Below the pieces are notes generated by a model. That model was not told the origin of the DNA and made no database searches. It was given only the letters and a program-made list of their open reading frames with translations. A stretch of DNA of 64,000 bases from an uncultured Lachnospiraceae bacterium (GTDB lineage: Bacteria; Bacillota; Clostridia; Lachnospirales; Lachnospiraceae): the NCBI GenBank assembly GCA_910589385.1, contig CAJUTU010000014.1:1-64000 (forward strand), read 5' to 3'. Shown one piece after another: positions 1-8,332 of this stretch (positions are counted from its first letter, which is position 1; every line of letters starts with the position of its first letter). The position numbers and the translations under genes were made by a program.

Positions 1-1
1 C

Positions 2-577
2 CCGGCTATGAGGGAATGGACTTTCGGGAACGACAACGGGAAATGCCCGCAAATGTGCTATGCCCGTGAATATGTGGAGCTATGGGAGCAGATGAAAGAT
101 GAAAACCACGGATTGATTTTGTGGGGAAGTGTCGGCACAGGGAAAAGCTATTTTGCCGGGTGTATCGCCAATGCCCTCATGGAGAAAGAGATTTCCGTGT
201 GCATGACAAACTTTGCGGCGATACTCAACGACCTTGCCGCCAGCTTCAAAGACCGCAACGAATATATCTCCCACCTTTGCAGCTTCCCCTTGCTTATCCT
301 TGACGATTTCGGCATGGAGCGTGGCACGGAATACGGGCTTGAACAGGTTTACAACGTGATTGACAGCCGATACCGCAGCGGCAAGCCGTTAATCGTGACA
401 ACGAACCTCACGCTGGAAGAATTGCAGAACCCGGAGGACACCGCCCACGCCCGCATTTATGACCGCCTTACGGAAATGTGCTGCCCCGTCTGCATTACCG
501 GGGAGAATTTTAGAAAAGCCAAAGCACGGGAGAAAATGGAGAGGTTGAGATTACTTATGAATGGAGCAAAAAAATGA
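2..577 (+). CDS. DnaC/IstB-like ATP-binding protein of an integrative element (5' truncated by window)
   Basis: This is an AAA+ helicase-loader-like ATPase of the DnaC/IstB family, probably supporting replication of an integrative conjugative element. A Walker A motif (GSVGTGKS) lies at about residues 40-47 counted from the ATG at 8, and a Walker B motif (LLILDDFG) near residue 93, followed by a sensor-like stretch (LIVTTNL). The reading frame is open through base 2 and no ribosome binding site precedes the ATG at 8. Family members are usually about 60-80 residues longer at the N-terminus, so the gene very likely begins outside the window. It is followed by a TnpW-like small gene, the usual neighbour in clostridial Tn4451/ICE-type elements. 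The family call is secure; the exact role is inferred from context. Confidence 0.85.
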   Translation, partial: PAMREWTFGNDNGKCPQMCYAREYVELWEQMKDENHGLILWGSVGTGKSYFAGCIANALMEKEISVCMTNFAAILNDLAASFKDRNEYISHLCSFPLLILDDFGMERGTEYGLEQVYNVIDSRYRSGKPLIVTTNLTLEELQNPEDTAHARIYDRLTEMCCPVCITGENFRKAKAREKMERLRLLMNGAKK

Positions 578-653
578 GGACTATTTTTCTGTTTTTACTC
601 ATAGTTATGGACAAAGGGTTAGGGTAGCAAGATGAAATGGAGGTGGTTTCGCT

Positions 654-815
654 ATCGCTAATAAGGTTAAATTAAATTTCCGCTTTCACAATCCTAATAC
701 AGCGGAAGAAACTGCCAATTACATACTTAAAATATTTCTTGAAGCAAATCAAGAGAAATTGGAGGGGGTATTGCAGGAAGAAGCAGATAAAAAGGATAAA
801 GTGGAGAGTTTATAA
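654..815 (+). CDS. tnpW-like: TnpW-like small transposon-encoded protein with apparent ATC start
   Basis: The frame from 654 to the TAA at 813-815 encodes a 53-residue charged protein beginning (I/M)ANKVKLNFRFHN, which I recognise as the TnpW type of small protein found beside DnaC-like genes in clostridial integrative elements. A strong GGAGG at 639-643 sits at normal spacing, but the codon where ATG would be expected is ATC (654-656). The frame is closed upstream by TGA at 633-635 and contains no ATG, GTG or TTG before 654. Either the start has mutated from ATG, giving a silenced gene, or ATC is used inefficiently. An ATG at 637 opens a different frame that stops after about 12 codons. The function of TnpW proteins is unknown. 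Confidence 0.6.
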   Translation: MANKVKLNFRFHNPNTAEETANYILKIFLEANQEKLEGVLQEEADKKDKVESL

Positions 816-817
816 AG

Positions 818-856
818 TCAAAGGGGGAAGCCGTTTAAGGTGGCTTCCCCCTTTGA
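818..856. terminator. Perfect 15-bp hairpin terminator between convergent genes
   Basis: A perfect 15-bp inverted repeat occupies 818-832 and 842-856 with a 9-nt loop, and its descending arm contains CCCCCTTT. It lies between the TnpW-like gene on the plus strand and the orphan gene ending at 860 on the minus strand, so it can serve both. Confidence 0.85.
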
Positions 857-859
857 AAA

Positions 860-1696
860 TTAAGAGAGAGGTTTATTGACAACATTAAATATCATTGGTA
901 TTGGTGTGTTTTCGTATAATCTACCAAAGATTGTTGAATCAATATTTTTTTCCAAAAGTTTAGACTCATCATCAGATAATACGAATGAAAATTTTGATGA
1001 GGTTGTCTTATTCAAATCATGTAAAATATCAATTTTTATAGTATATGTTCCAGCTTTCCAGAAAAAATATTCAGATAGTTCAGATACCATTTCAGTATAC
1101 TCTGATGAAGCTGCTTTATATTTTTTGCATATATCATCAGGCGTTTCAAATTTTTGATTACTAAACTGTATAAAACGTTGTAGTTGTTTGTTTCGATTAA
1201 TACAAAAATCTTTTAATGCAATAGACCCATTTCCAGAAAATTCTATAATAAATGGTTCTAATGTATCTGCTTTTATTTTAAAAGGACGAGCATAAGAAAC
1301 GGAATTTATCCTATTAGAAGTATTTGTCCCAAACCAATTTACATAAATTGATTCTAATGTAGACCATTCTAAAGCGCATGATTGGTTGTCGCAATCTCTT
1401 ATGATATTAACATGAATTTTCTTAATTGTTGTATCTTGATTTTTGCACTCTAAACAAATCAGCAATTTTATATATGAACCAGATTCATTAAAGAGCATAG
1501 TAAGTGCTGTTTGCTCAAAAGGTATAATGCTTATTTTTAAACGTTTAAATTTTTTGACTAGAAATTGAGTAACAGGAATAGCAATAGATAAAAATACTGC
1601 AAGGGCAGCAATGATTAAAGACCACCATTCATAGGGTGTTGTAGTAGTAGAGGATAAAAAATTATCTGCATTTGAAACAGTTGCTAATAGTTTCAT
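860..1696 (-). CDS. Orphan membrane-anchored cargo protein
   Basis: I do not recognise this 278-residue protein. One hydrophobic segment at about residues 24-46 (WWSLIIAALAVFLSIAIP) is followed by a lysine/arginine-rich stretch (KKFKRLK), which suggests a single membrane anchor with a large soluble domain, probably cytoplasmic by the positive-inside rule. The soluble part is beta-rich in appearance, without catalytic motifs I can name. The gene is markedly more AT-rich than the chromosome around it and sits inside the integrative element on the strand opposite its neighbours, as is typical of cargo. The start is supported by AAAGGAG a few bases upstream. It ends at the 818-856 hairpin. No function is assigned. 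Confidence 0.75.
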   Translation of the reverse strand: MKLLATVSNADNFLSSTTTTPYEWWSLIIAALAVFLSIAIPVTQFLVKKFKRLKISIIPFEQTALTMLFNESGSYIKLLICLECKNQDTTIKKIHVNIIRDCDNQSCALEWSTLESIYVNWFGTNTSNRINSVSYARPFKIKADTLEPFIIEFSGNGSIALKDFCINRNKQLQRFIQFSNQKFETPDDICKKYKAASSEYTEMVSELSEYFFWKAGTYTIKIDILHDLNKTTSSKFSFVLSDDESKLLEKNIDSTIFGRLYENTPIPMIFNVVNKPLS

Positions 1697-1763
1697 ATAT
1701 TTTGGCTCCTTTCATTTTGGCTTAGTATATCATAGAGCAAATGCAAAATCTATATTTACCCCC

Positions 1764-1792
1764 TTGAAATATCAAGCGACACACTATATAAT
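1764..1792 (+). promoter_or_regulatory. Sigma-A promoter of the serine recombinase
   Basis: TTGAAA at 1764-1769 and TATAAT at 1787-1792 are separated by exactly 17 bp, which gives a near-consensus vegetative promoter about 45 bp ahead of the recombinase start. Confidence 0.85.
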
Positions 1793-1838
1793 TAAGATGT
1801 AACAGAAAGGAACGAATTATAGAGAAAGGTTGTTGCGT

Positions 1839-3374
1839 ATGAATATAGCTGCCTACTGCCGTGTTTCCACGGACAAATCCGACCAGCTTAACAGCTTGGA
1901 AGCCCAAAAGAAGTTTTTTACCGAGTATACCGAAAAGAACGGTCACAACCTTGTAAGATTATATGCGGACGAGGGGATTTCCGGCACAAAAATCAAAAAT
2001 CGTAAGGAATTTTTACGCCTTATGCGTGATGCACAGCATGGTTTATTTGATATGGTAGTGGTAAAGGATATTTCCCGTTTCGCCCGCAATACCGTAGACC
2101 TTTTGCAAAGTATTCGTACATTAAAGGCGTTAGGCATAGAAACCACATTCTTAACCGCAAATATGACTGTTTTAGGGCAGTCGGAATTTGTCTTGACAAT
2201 TTTTGGAGCATTGGCACAGGAGGAAAGCGCGAACACTTCCAAACGTGTGAAGTTCGGAAAGAAAATGAACGCAGAAAAGGGCAGAGTACCAAATATCGTT
2301 TACGGATATGACAAGACCATTGGAGATTATTTCAATCTTGCAATCAATGAGGGAGAAGCAAGGATTGTAAAACAGATTTACGACTGGTATTTGAATGAGG
2401 GCTACGGTGCGGCAAAAATAGCGAATATGCTTAACGAGAGGGGATTGAAAACAAAGCGTAATTGCAGCTTTAGCCAAAATGCCGTTTGCCGTATTCTAAC
2501 CAATGAGCTTTACACTGGTAAAATTATCAATGGAAAACAGGAAGTTACCGATTTTCTCACAGGTACAAGGGCAGAAAAAGACGAATCGGAGTGGCTTGTT
2601 ACCTACCGCCCAGATTTGCGAATCATAGAGCCGGAGCAGTTCGACAGGGCGCAGGAAATCCTGCATGGGCGGCATGATACCTTTCGTATCAAACATGAAC
2701 GCCAAAGCAATAAATATCTGTTCAGTACGCTTATTAAGTGCAAGGAATGTGGTTGGTCATTCAGGCGCACTGTCCGCACCTATAAGAATACTTACGTCCG
2801 TTGGGTATGTTCCGGGCATAACGGCAAGGGGGCGGATAGCTGCCCAAATACGGTGACAGTGGACGAGGACGAACTGATTCGGGCGTTGGAGGAATACTTT
2901 GCCGGGCTTTTGAAAGCAAAGAAGAACATTATCAGCTATGTGGTAAAAGAGTTTACAAAGATATATAAGGCAAAGGACGATAACGAGAATTACGAAAAGG
3001 AGTTAAACGACCAGTTTGCCAAACTGAAAAAGACCCGTCAAAAATATATGGATATGTATACCGATGATTTGATTAGCCGACAAGAACTGAATGAAAAAAT
3101 CGGCAGTATGAAATCAGAAATGGAACGGTTGGAAAATGAATTGAAATTGGTACAATACAATTTAGATAAAGGCGACCAGTTAGAGGACATTATCAAAAAG
3201 ACATTCCAAAGCATTGAGGACATTACTGCTGTCCGGGACATGACGAATGAGCAGTTAAAGAAGATTATCCAGAAAATTGAGGTAGATAAGGACGGAAACG
3301 TAGATATTTACCTACGTTTGTTTGGAGATTTGGGCTTAGATGAAAACATTCTAATTTGTAACAACGAAACATAA
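1839..3374 (+). CDS. Large serine recombinase (site-specific integrase)
   Basis: This 511-residue enzyme catalyses excision and integration of the element by serine-mediated strand exchange. The N-terminal resolvase domain begins with Y-x-R-V-S, with catalytic Ser at residue 10, and carries the conserved VVVKDISRFARN active-site helix region. A recombinase (PF07508-type) domain follows, then a zinc-ribbon domain with paired cysteines (CKECGW and CSGH...C) near residue 300, and a long charged coiled coil over about residues 375-450. I place the start at ATG 1839, nine bases after GAAAGG; the upstream TTG at 1830 would overlap that ribosome binding site. The length matches transposon-type large serine recombinases such as TndX/TnpX. 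Its 3' end lies at the apparent right boundary of the element. Confidence 0.95.
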   Translation: MNIAAYCRVSTDKSDQLNSLEAQKKFFTEYTEKNGHNLVRLYADEGISGTKIKNRKEFLRLMRDAQHGLFDMVVVKDISRFARNTVDLLQSIRTLKALGIETTFLTANMTVLGQSEFVLTIFGALAQEESANTSKRVKFGKKMNAEKGRVPNIVYGYDKTIGDYFNLAINEGEARIVKQIYDWYLNEGYGAAKIANMLNERGLKTKRNCSFSQNAVCRILTNELYTGKIINGKQEVTDFLTGTRAEKDESEWLVTYRPDLRIIEPEQFDRAQEILHGRHDTFRIKHERQSNKYLFSTLIKCKECGWSFRRTVRTYKNTYVRWVCSGHNGKGADSCPNTVTVDEDELIRALEEYFAGLLKAKKNIISYVVKEFTKIYKAKDDNENYEKELNDQFAKLKKTRQKYMDMYTDDLISRQELNEKIGSMKSEMERLENELKLVQYNLDKGDQLEDIIKKTFQSIEDITAVRDMTNEQLKKIIQKIEVDKDGNVDIYLRLFGDLGLDENILICNNET

Positions 3375-3510
3375 AGACGTCACCGAGCGTCTCCTCCAGA
3401 TCAATCCGGCTCTCGCAGCGCAGGCCCGCAAGGTACTGGATACAAACAAATCCGAACGACACATCCGGGGCGGACTTGCTACCAGAGAAAAATACCTTCA
3501 TCTGGCATGA
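3355..3510 (+). pseudogene. 3' fragment of a gene apparently interrupted by the element
   Basis: A frame shifted relative to the recombinase opens after TAA at 3352-3354, overlaps the recombinase terminus, and runs to TGA at 3508-3510. It encodes about 51 residues rich in charged helix (KDVTERLLQINPALAAQ, ending ATREKYLHLA) with chromosomal-type base composition, unlike the AT-rich cargo before it. There is no start codon or ribosome binding site. It reads as the C-terminal end of a host protein whose upstream part would lie beyond the left end of the element, putting the attachment site near 3355-3385. I cannot name the protein. It might instead be a chance open frame. Confidence 0.45.
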
Positions 3511-3529
3511 CCCATAAGCAGAATCAAAG

Positions 3530-3588
3530 CATAAAGAGCGCAGAAATCCTGGCAGGAACTCAAACCAGAATCTTCCACGCTCTTTATG
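3530..3588. repeat. 11-bp inverted repeat enclosing a small hairpin
   Basis: CATAAAGAGCG at 3530-3540 is perfectly complementary to CGCTCTTTATG at 3578-3588. The 37 nt between contain a small TCCT/AGGA hairpin, so an RNA would form a long outer stem with internal structure. It lies between the interrupted-gene tail and the 3' end of the AIM24-family gene and could act as a terminator for either strand. Confidence 0.5.
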
Positions 3589-3636
3589 TTCTTAAAACGT
3601 ATCCTTCGTCCTATAACGATCGTTTCAAACAGCCAT

Positions 3637-4314
3637 TTATTTTGACGGAATAAATCTTGCGATTTCTCCGGCCACATTCGAGAGCGGCATGGTCTGCAGC
3701 CAGATATGTCCCGGGCCGCTGATAACGGTATTAAAAATACCCTCTCCGCCGAAGACCATATTTTTTACTCCAGGTACAGACTTCACATCAATATGGCAGG
3801 TTGACTCCATTGCCGCAAGATATCCGGTATCCACCACGATCTGCTGCCCCGGTTCCAGATCATATTCAACAATATGACCGTCAAATTCCAAAAATACAGT
3901 CCCCTGCCCGGACAGACGCTGCATGATAAATCCTTCTCCGCCGAACAGTCCCGCTCCGATTTTCTTCTGGAAGAATACAGACAGATCCACCCCTGCTTCT
4001 GATGCCAGGAATCCGGATTTCTGCACTACCAGCTCTCTTCCGGGAGCAATATCATAAGAAATGATCTTTCCTGGGAAACTGGATGCAAATGCAATCATCC
4101 CGGGGCCTCCCTGCGCCGTATAAATATTCTGGAATAAAGACTCTCCGGCAAACATCCTTCCGATTGCCTTTCCAACTCCGCCATTTGAAGTCGTCTCCAT
4201 TTTCATATTCGGGGACATCCAGCTCATAGAGCCTTTTTCCGTGATCATTTTTTCTCCGCCGTCCAGATAGCATAGAACTACCGGCAATGTTTCGCCTTTA
4301 ATTTCATAGCGCAT
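3637..4314 (-). CDS. AIM24 / TIGR00266 family protein
   Basis: This 225-residue protein belongs to the AIM24 (TIGR00266) family of tryptophan-RNA-binding-attenuator-like beta-barrel proteins, whose bacterial function is not established. The glycine-rich signatures are present: GGPGMIAFASSFPGKIISYD, LVVQKSGFLAS, GGEGFIMQRLSGQGTVFL and a second GGEGIFNTVISGPG. I choose ATG 4314 (MRYEIKG) because GGAAGGAGA precedes it; the in-frame ATG nine codons upstream lacks a ribosome binding site. It stands alone between the element and the two-component system. There is no signal peptide or membrane segment. Confidence 0.9.
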   Translation of the reverse strand: MRYEIKGETLPVVLCYLDGGEKMITEKGSMSWMSPNMKMETTSNGGVGKAIGRMFAGESLFQNIYTAQGGPGMIAFASSFPGKIISYDIAPGRELVVQKSGFLASEAGVDLSVFFQKKIGAGLFGGEGFIMQRLSGQGTVFLEFDGHIVEYDLEPGQQIVVDTGYLAAMESTCHIDVKSVPGVKNMVFGGEGIFNTVISGPGHIWLQTMPLSNVAGEIARFIPSK

Positions 4315-4383
4315 AAAAACATATTCTCCTTCCTTTTTCAATCACATCATACTTATGCATGACCTATACTCTATTTTCCTTTT

Positions 4384-4580
4384 ATTTCCAGCATATGTCA
4401 AGAGAAAATTTCATCTGTGCGCCGAAGGTGTTACAGTTCATTGAAAAGTCGCCTGACGGCGAGGGGCTGGATGCCCACAACCGCTATTTTACTGGCCGGA
4501 TGCCTTGCAGCAAGGTGCAAGGCACCGTGAACAGTAACCCGAAGGTGTCAGGTTACAGTTCGCTGCCGGTTAGGGCATGA
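4384..4580. repeat. GC-rich structured intergenic repeat region
   Basis: About 200 bp between the AIM24-family gene and the histidine kinase stop codon hold several self-complementary units. The best is a perfect 9-bp hairpin, TGCCTTGCA at 4501-4509 with TGCAAGGCA at 4516-4524. A 10-bp stem with one A-A mismatch joins 4530-4539 and 4551-4560, and TCGCC/GGCGA pair at 4449-4462. A direct repeat (CGAAGGTGT, then TTACAGTTC) occurs at 4423-4439 and 4540-4561. An open frame of 73 codons crosses it but lacks a ribosome binding site and family resemblance. It resembles a dispersed extragenic repeat or a non-coding RNA. Confidence 0.5.
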
Positions 4581-4581
4581 A

Positions 4582-6768
4582 CTATAACGGTGTCAGCACT
4601 GCCACCTCTTCCGTCCTCTTTGGTATCCAGATATTTACCTTAAACAGATCCGCTTCCGTAGTCACTTTCAGCGTCCCATACTGCAGCTCTGTAAAGCTCT
4701 TCGCAATGGCCAGCCCCAGCCCGGAGCCTTCCGTATTTCTCGACGCATCGCCTCGGACAAAACGATCCGTGATCTCATCCGCATTAAAATTCAGTTCCGC
4801 CGCAGATACATTTTTCATAGAAATCCATACTTCATTTCCTTCATTTCGCAACTCGATATACACCCTGGTATGAGGCATCGCATATTTTGTGATATTCACG
4901 ATCAGATTTTCAAAAATACGGTATGTTTTCTGGCTGTCAAGGAGCAGTACCACCTTCTCTTCTGGAAGGTTCCACCGGAAATCCAGTCCGGCCTCCTGGA
5001 TCCGGCTGCTGTTTTCCAACTCCACCTGTTTTAAAAGTTCTACAATATCAGCCCGCATAAAATTCATGGTCACATTCCGGCTTGCTGCCTTGCTGATTTC
5101 AAATAGATCCTCTATCAGCACTTTCAGCCGCTGCGACTTCCGCTCAAGCACTGCCAGATATTCCTTCCGCTTCTGTGGATCCTCCTCCGATTTCAGCAGA
5201 TCCACATATGTGATAATCGCTGTCAGCGGTGTTTTCAGATCATGGGATACATTCGTGATCAACTCCGTCTTCATCCGTTCGCTTTTGACCTCTTCTTCCA
5301 CCGCTTTCTTAAATCCTTTCTGAATCCTCTGTATTTCTGTCTTCATCGGGTTAAAAATGCCCAGGTCTCCGTCAATAGGCGCATCCAGAATCCCTTCTGC
5401 AAGCAGGTTCATGGATTCCAGCAGCAGTTGGTATTTTCTCTGGATATCATAAAAGTATCTCCGCAAAAGGATAAAGATCACCCCTGAGTAAATAAGAAGC
5501 GCAGCAATCCCATAAAACCAGAAACAACATATCACCGTCAGAAGAATAAAATTAACGAGCACAATTTTAAAAATAACATGGTTCGCCTCTGCAAGGATAT
5601 CCAGATTGATCAGGCTATCATAAACCCTTTTGAAAATACCGCCAAACCATCTCCAGATCTTCCGAAACAATCCTGTGGCTCCATCCGCCCCCTGCTTCAC
5701 CTGCTCTCCAAGCTCTTCTTTCCTGCCCCTCACCCAGTAAAGCACGTGCGCGCACAAAGTACGCTCCTGCCAGTATCTTTTTTTCATTGTAAATACCGCC
5801 CGCAGGCAGGTGGTTCCCCAATAAACGGCTGCAAAGACACAGAACCACATCACTACATTTAGCAATTTCTCTGCCCCATGGTCTATTTTACCAGGAAGCC
5901 CCATTTCAGCAAGGATATCTGCTAGTGTATGGTTCATTGTATTCCACACGACCGACGCGCAAAATTGCTCCATCGAAGCCAAAATTCCCCACACAAATAA
6001 TACCACTTCCAGAGGAACCTTAAATATCAAGGATTCCTCTATCTTCCAATTTTTATTGCACGGAATCAAAAGCGCCGCCGCTGCCGCCACGAATATAAAG
6101 ATCCATTCAAAATAGATATATCTCTTATTGTTGCTTAAAGTTAATGAATATCCTTGTTCCATGTCATTTTGGCTTTGGATATATTTCTGCAGGTTCTGCT
6201 CCGTAAATGCATAGACGATCGTCACAGAGCTGGGCGAATCAAGAGTATATGCTACTTCGTCATCCAGATCATAGGCGTCTCGGTATACTGCCTGTTCCAG
6301 CCGGTACCGTTCGTCTTCCTCCAGGCTGGCTCCGTCCACCTCGACGCTGATCCGCCCCCTGGAATCATATTCAAAAGCAGCCCGCAGTCCATAATCTGTA
6401 TTTTCCTGCAGCAGCCTTTTATCCACCTCCGGGCTGTTCCTGCCAAGCATTCCTTCCCCATCAGCCGAAAAAACCTCACAGTCCATATACTTCCGCATCA
6501 AAAAGAACTCATCTGAGCCATAAAGCTGCTGTATTCTGTATAATGCCATTTCTTCGTTGATTTCATTATACAGATAATAACCGCCCCGGATCATCGCATC
6601 CATACTATACTCCATACGGTCCGATGAGACCTGGCCTTTCAGCTCTGGTTCCATCACTTCGGCAAATACAGGATAAGCTGCCACCATACCAAAGGAACAC
6701 AGGAGCAAAACTACAATTATCAATACCATTGCAAAATTACGGTTGTTTTTCAATTTTATAGCCAACAC
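4582..6768 (-). CDS. Multi-pass membrane sensor histidine kinase
   Basis: This 728-residue sensor kinase phosphorylates the regulator encoded just upstream. One transmembrane segment (about residues 12-32) is followed by an extracellular domain of roughly 185 residues, then several more membrane segments up to about residue 440 and a cytoplasmic kinase core. The H-box reads NVSHDLKTPLTAI with the phosphoacceptor His near 508, and the ATP-binding domain has an N-box (ENLIVNITKYA) and a G2 box (GSGLGLA) near 681. The extracellular domain matches nothing I recognise, so the signal is unknown. Its start overlaps the regulator gene by 32 bp, indicating translational coupling. Confidence 0.93.
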   Translation of the reverse strand: MLAIKLKNNRNFAMVLIIVVLLLCSFGMVAAYPVFAEVMEPELKGQVSSDRMEYSMDAMIRGGYYLYNEINEEMALYRIQQLYGSDEFFLMRKYMDCEVFSADGEGMLGRNSPEVDKRLLQENTDYGLRAAFEYDSRGRISVEVDGASLEEDERYRLEQAVYRDAYDLDDEVAYTLDSPSSVTIVYAFTEQNLQKYIQSQNDMEQGYSLTLSNNKRYIYFEWIFIFVAAAAALLIPCNKNWKIEESLIFKVPLEVVLFVWGILASMEQFCASVVWNTMNHTLADILAEMGLPGKIDHGAEKLLNVVMWFCVFAAVYWGTTCLRAVFTMKKRYWQERTLCAHVLYWVRGRKEELGEQVKQGADGATGLFRKIWRWFGGIFKRVYDSLINLDILAEANHVIFKIVLVNFILLTVICCFWFYGIAALLIYSGVIFILLRRYFYDIQRKYQLLLESMNLLAEGILDAPIDGDLGIFNPMKTEIQRIQKGFKKAVEEEVKSERMKTELITNVSHDLKTPLTAIITYVDLLKSEEDPQKRKEYLAVLERKSQRLKVLIEDLFEISKAASRNVTMNFMRADIVELLKQVELENSSRIQEAGLDFRWNLPEEKVVLLLDSQKTYRIFENLIVNITKYAMPHTRVYIELRNEGNEVWISMKNVSAAELNFNADEITDRFVRGDASRNTEGSGLGLAIAKSFTELQYGTLKVTTEADLFKVNIWIPKRTEEVAVLTPL

Positions 6769-7435
6769 CCCACACCACCTTCAAATATTTTGGATTTTTT
6801 GGGTCCACTTCAATTTTTTCACGGATATTACGGACATGCACCATGATCGTATCTGTGTTGATCGCACGTTCCTGCCATACCCTCTCATAAATCTCATCTG
6901 CGGAAAATACATGCCCCGCATTTTTCGCCAGAAGCAGCAGGATCTTATATTCAATCGGCGTCAGCCTTACCGGATTGCCGTCCATAAACACCTCCACCGT
7001 ATCCTCATTGATCTCCAGCCCGCCGATGACATGCACATTTTCTTTCGGCTCCAGCTTCTCCAGAAATTTCCGGTAGCGCCGGAGCTGGGAATTCACCCGC
7101 GCCATCAGTTCCATCGGAGTAAATGGTTTCGTCACATAGTCGTCTGCCCCGATGTTGAGTCCCATAACCTTATCTACTTCCTCCGATTTTGCCGAAAGCA
7201 TAATAACCGGAAAGTCATACTTTTCCCGCAGCTTCATCGTCATTCGGATGCCGTCCATCCTGGGCATCATAATATCCACGATCGCCAGATGGATTTCTTC
7301 TTTTTCCAAGATTTCCAGGCCCTCCACCCCGTCTGCCGCCTGAAACACCTGATATCCTTGGCTCTGCAGGTAAATCTGCACCCCTTCCCGGATTTCTTTA
7401 TCATCCTCCACCACTAACACATGATTAATCTCCAT
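6737..7435 (-). CDS. OmpR-family response regulator
   Basis: This 232-residue DNA-binding regulator is the partner of the overlapping histidine kinase. The receiver domain has the acidic pair in VVEDDKE, the phosphoacceptor Asp at about residue 54 (AIVDIMMP), the switch Ser in SAKSEE and Lys at about 103 (VTKPF). The C-terminal winged helix is of OmpR/PhoB type, ending with the usual RxKIE...VWGVGYK pattern. The start is supported by AGGGAGG 10 bp upstream. It is first in the operon and is read from the strong promoter at 7496-7524. Confidence 0.95.
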   Translation of the reverse strand: MEINHVLVVEDDKEIREGVQIYLQSQGYQVFQAADGVEGLEILEKEEIHLAIVDIMMPRMDGIRMTMKLREKYDFPVIMLSAKSEEVDKVMGLNIGADDYVTKPFTPMELMARVNSQLRRYRKFLEKLEPKENVHVIGGLEINEDTVEVFMDGNPVRLTPIEYKILLLLAKNAGHVFSADEIYERVWQERAINTDTIMVHVRNIREKIEVDPKNPKYLKVVWGVGYKIEKQP

Positions 7436-7495
7436 CTTTCCAGTCCTCCCTCTGTCGTCAAAATATTACAAAAACAGCTCTTTCTCATATCGAGT

Positions 7496-7524
7496 ATGAT
7501 ATAAATAAATGATTGAAATGTCAA
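7496..7524 (-). promoter_or_regulatory. Sigma-A promoter of the two-component operon
   Basis: On the minus strand a perfect TTGACA (7519-7524) and TATCAT (7496-7501) are separated by 17 bp, about 60 bp ahead of the response regulator. Confidence 0.85.
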
Positions 7525-7606
7525 ATCTTTCGTTATCAGGTATGAAATAGAACCGCCCTTCACCCTAAACAGCACTGTCCCTTGACATCTTTCGGATATC
7601 CCTGAT

Positions 7607-8116
7607 TTATGAAAGCACATTGATCGCCGCTTCTCCAAAGAAATACCCCGCCCCTACAAATGCCAGATTCCAGAGAAAAACTCCCAGCGCGGAACTTACC
7701 GTATATACTGCAAAGTCCATCCTTATCATCCCGGCCGGTATGGAAATAAGCGTGCGTACCATAGGAAGAAGTTTACTCACGAATACACCGAACCCACCCT
7801 TTTCCCGTAACATTTCTATCTTTTCCTCAATCATTGGCTGCTGTTTTGGAAACTTCTTAAAATACATCCCCAGAACTTTTGAACCGCCCAGCCTTCCCAG
7901 AAAATAGAGCGCCCAGCTCCCCGTCAGTCCTGCCCCCACGGAAATCAATAATACCATCGGGAAACTGATTTCTCCTTTTGCCGCCCAGATTCCGGCCAGC
8001 GGCATGATCACCCCGGCTGGGAATCCCGGCAGATTCAGATATTCCAAAAGTACAATGAGATAAATGAAGAAAGCCCCATATTGTAAAAAGTATTGTGTCA
8101 GTGACTGTATATCCAT
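7607..8116 (-). CDS. DedA family membrane protein
   Basis: This 169-residue integral membrane protein belongs to the DedA/VTT (SNARE-associated) family, several members of which flip polyprenyl-phosphate or phospholipids across the membrane. Visible family features are the early acidic residue in VLLEYLNLPGFPAG, the helix followed by GxxLGxxxxYxxGR-like LTGSWALYFLGRLGG, and FVSKLLPMVRTLISIPAG, the conserved arginine/proline re-entrant region. It is slightly shorter than the typical 190-220 residues. AAGGAGG precedes the ATG. It appears monocistronic, and the substrate cannot be deduced. Confidence 0.9.
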   Translation of the reverse strand: MDIQSLTQYFLQYGAFFIYLIVLLEYLNLPGFPAGVIMPLAGIWAAKGEISFPMVLLISVGAGLTGSWALYFLGRLGGSKVLGMYFKKFPKQQPMIEEKIEMLREKGGFGVFVSKLLPMVRTLISIPAGMIRMDFAVYTVSSALGVFLWNLAFVGAGYFFGEAAINVLS

Positions 8117-8332
8117 AGCGCCAGCCTCCTTTCATTTGTAACGATCCTGCACCGCAGAGAAATTATACGTCCTCCTTTTATTTGTCCTTATTTTATCGGA
8201 CATATCTAAAGCGGATTGTTAGAACAAACAAAAGATTTTCTTAAGAAAAATAAAGAAAAAGTGAATCCATTTGACCATCTGCTTATCCCGAATTAAAAAT
8301 GATAATTATTTGTGTGTTTTTCACAATACATA

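Noticed and set aside
6743..7417. 224-codon open frame antisense to the response regulator
   Set aside because: It mirrors a complete OmpR-type regulator and is His/Phe-rich with no start signals.
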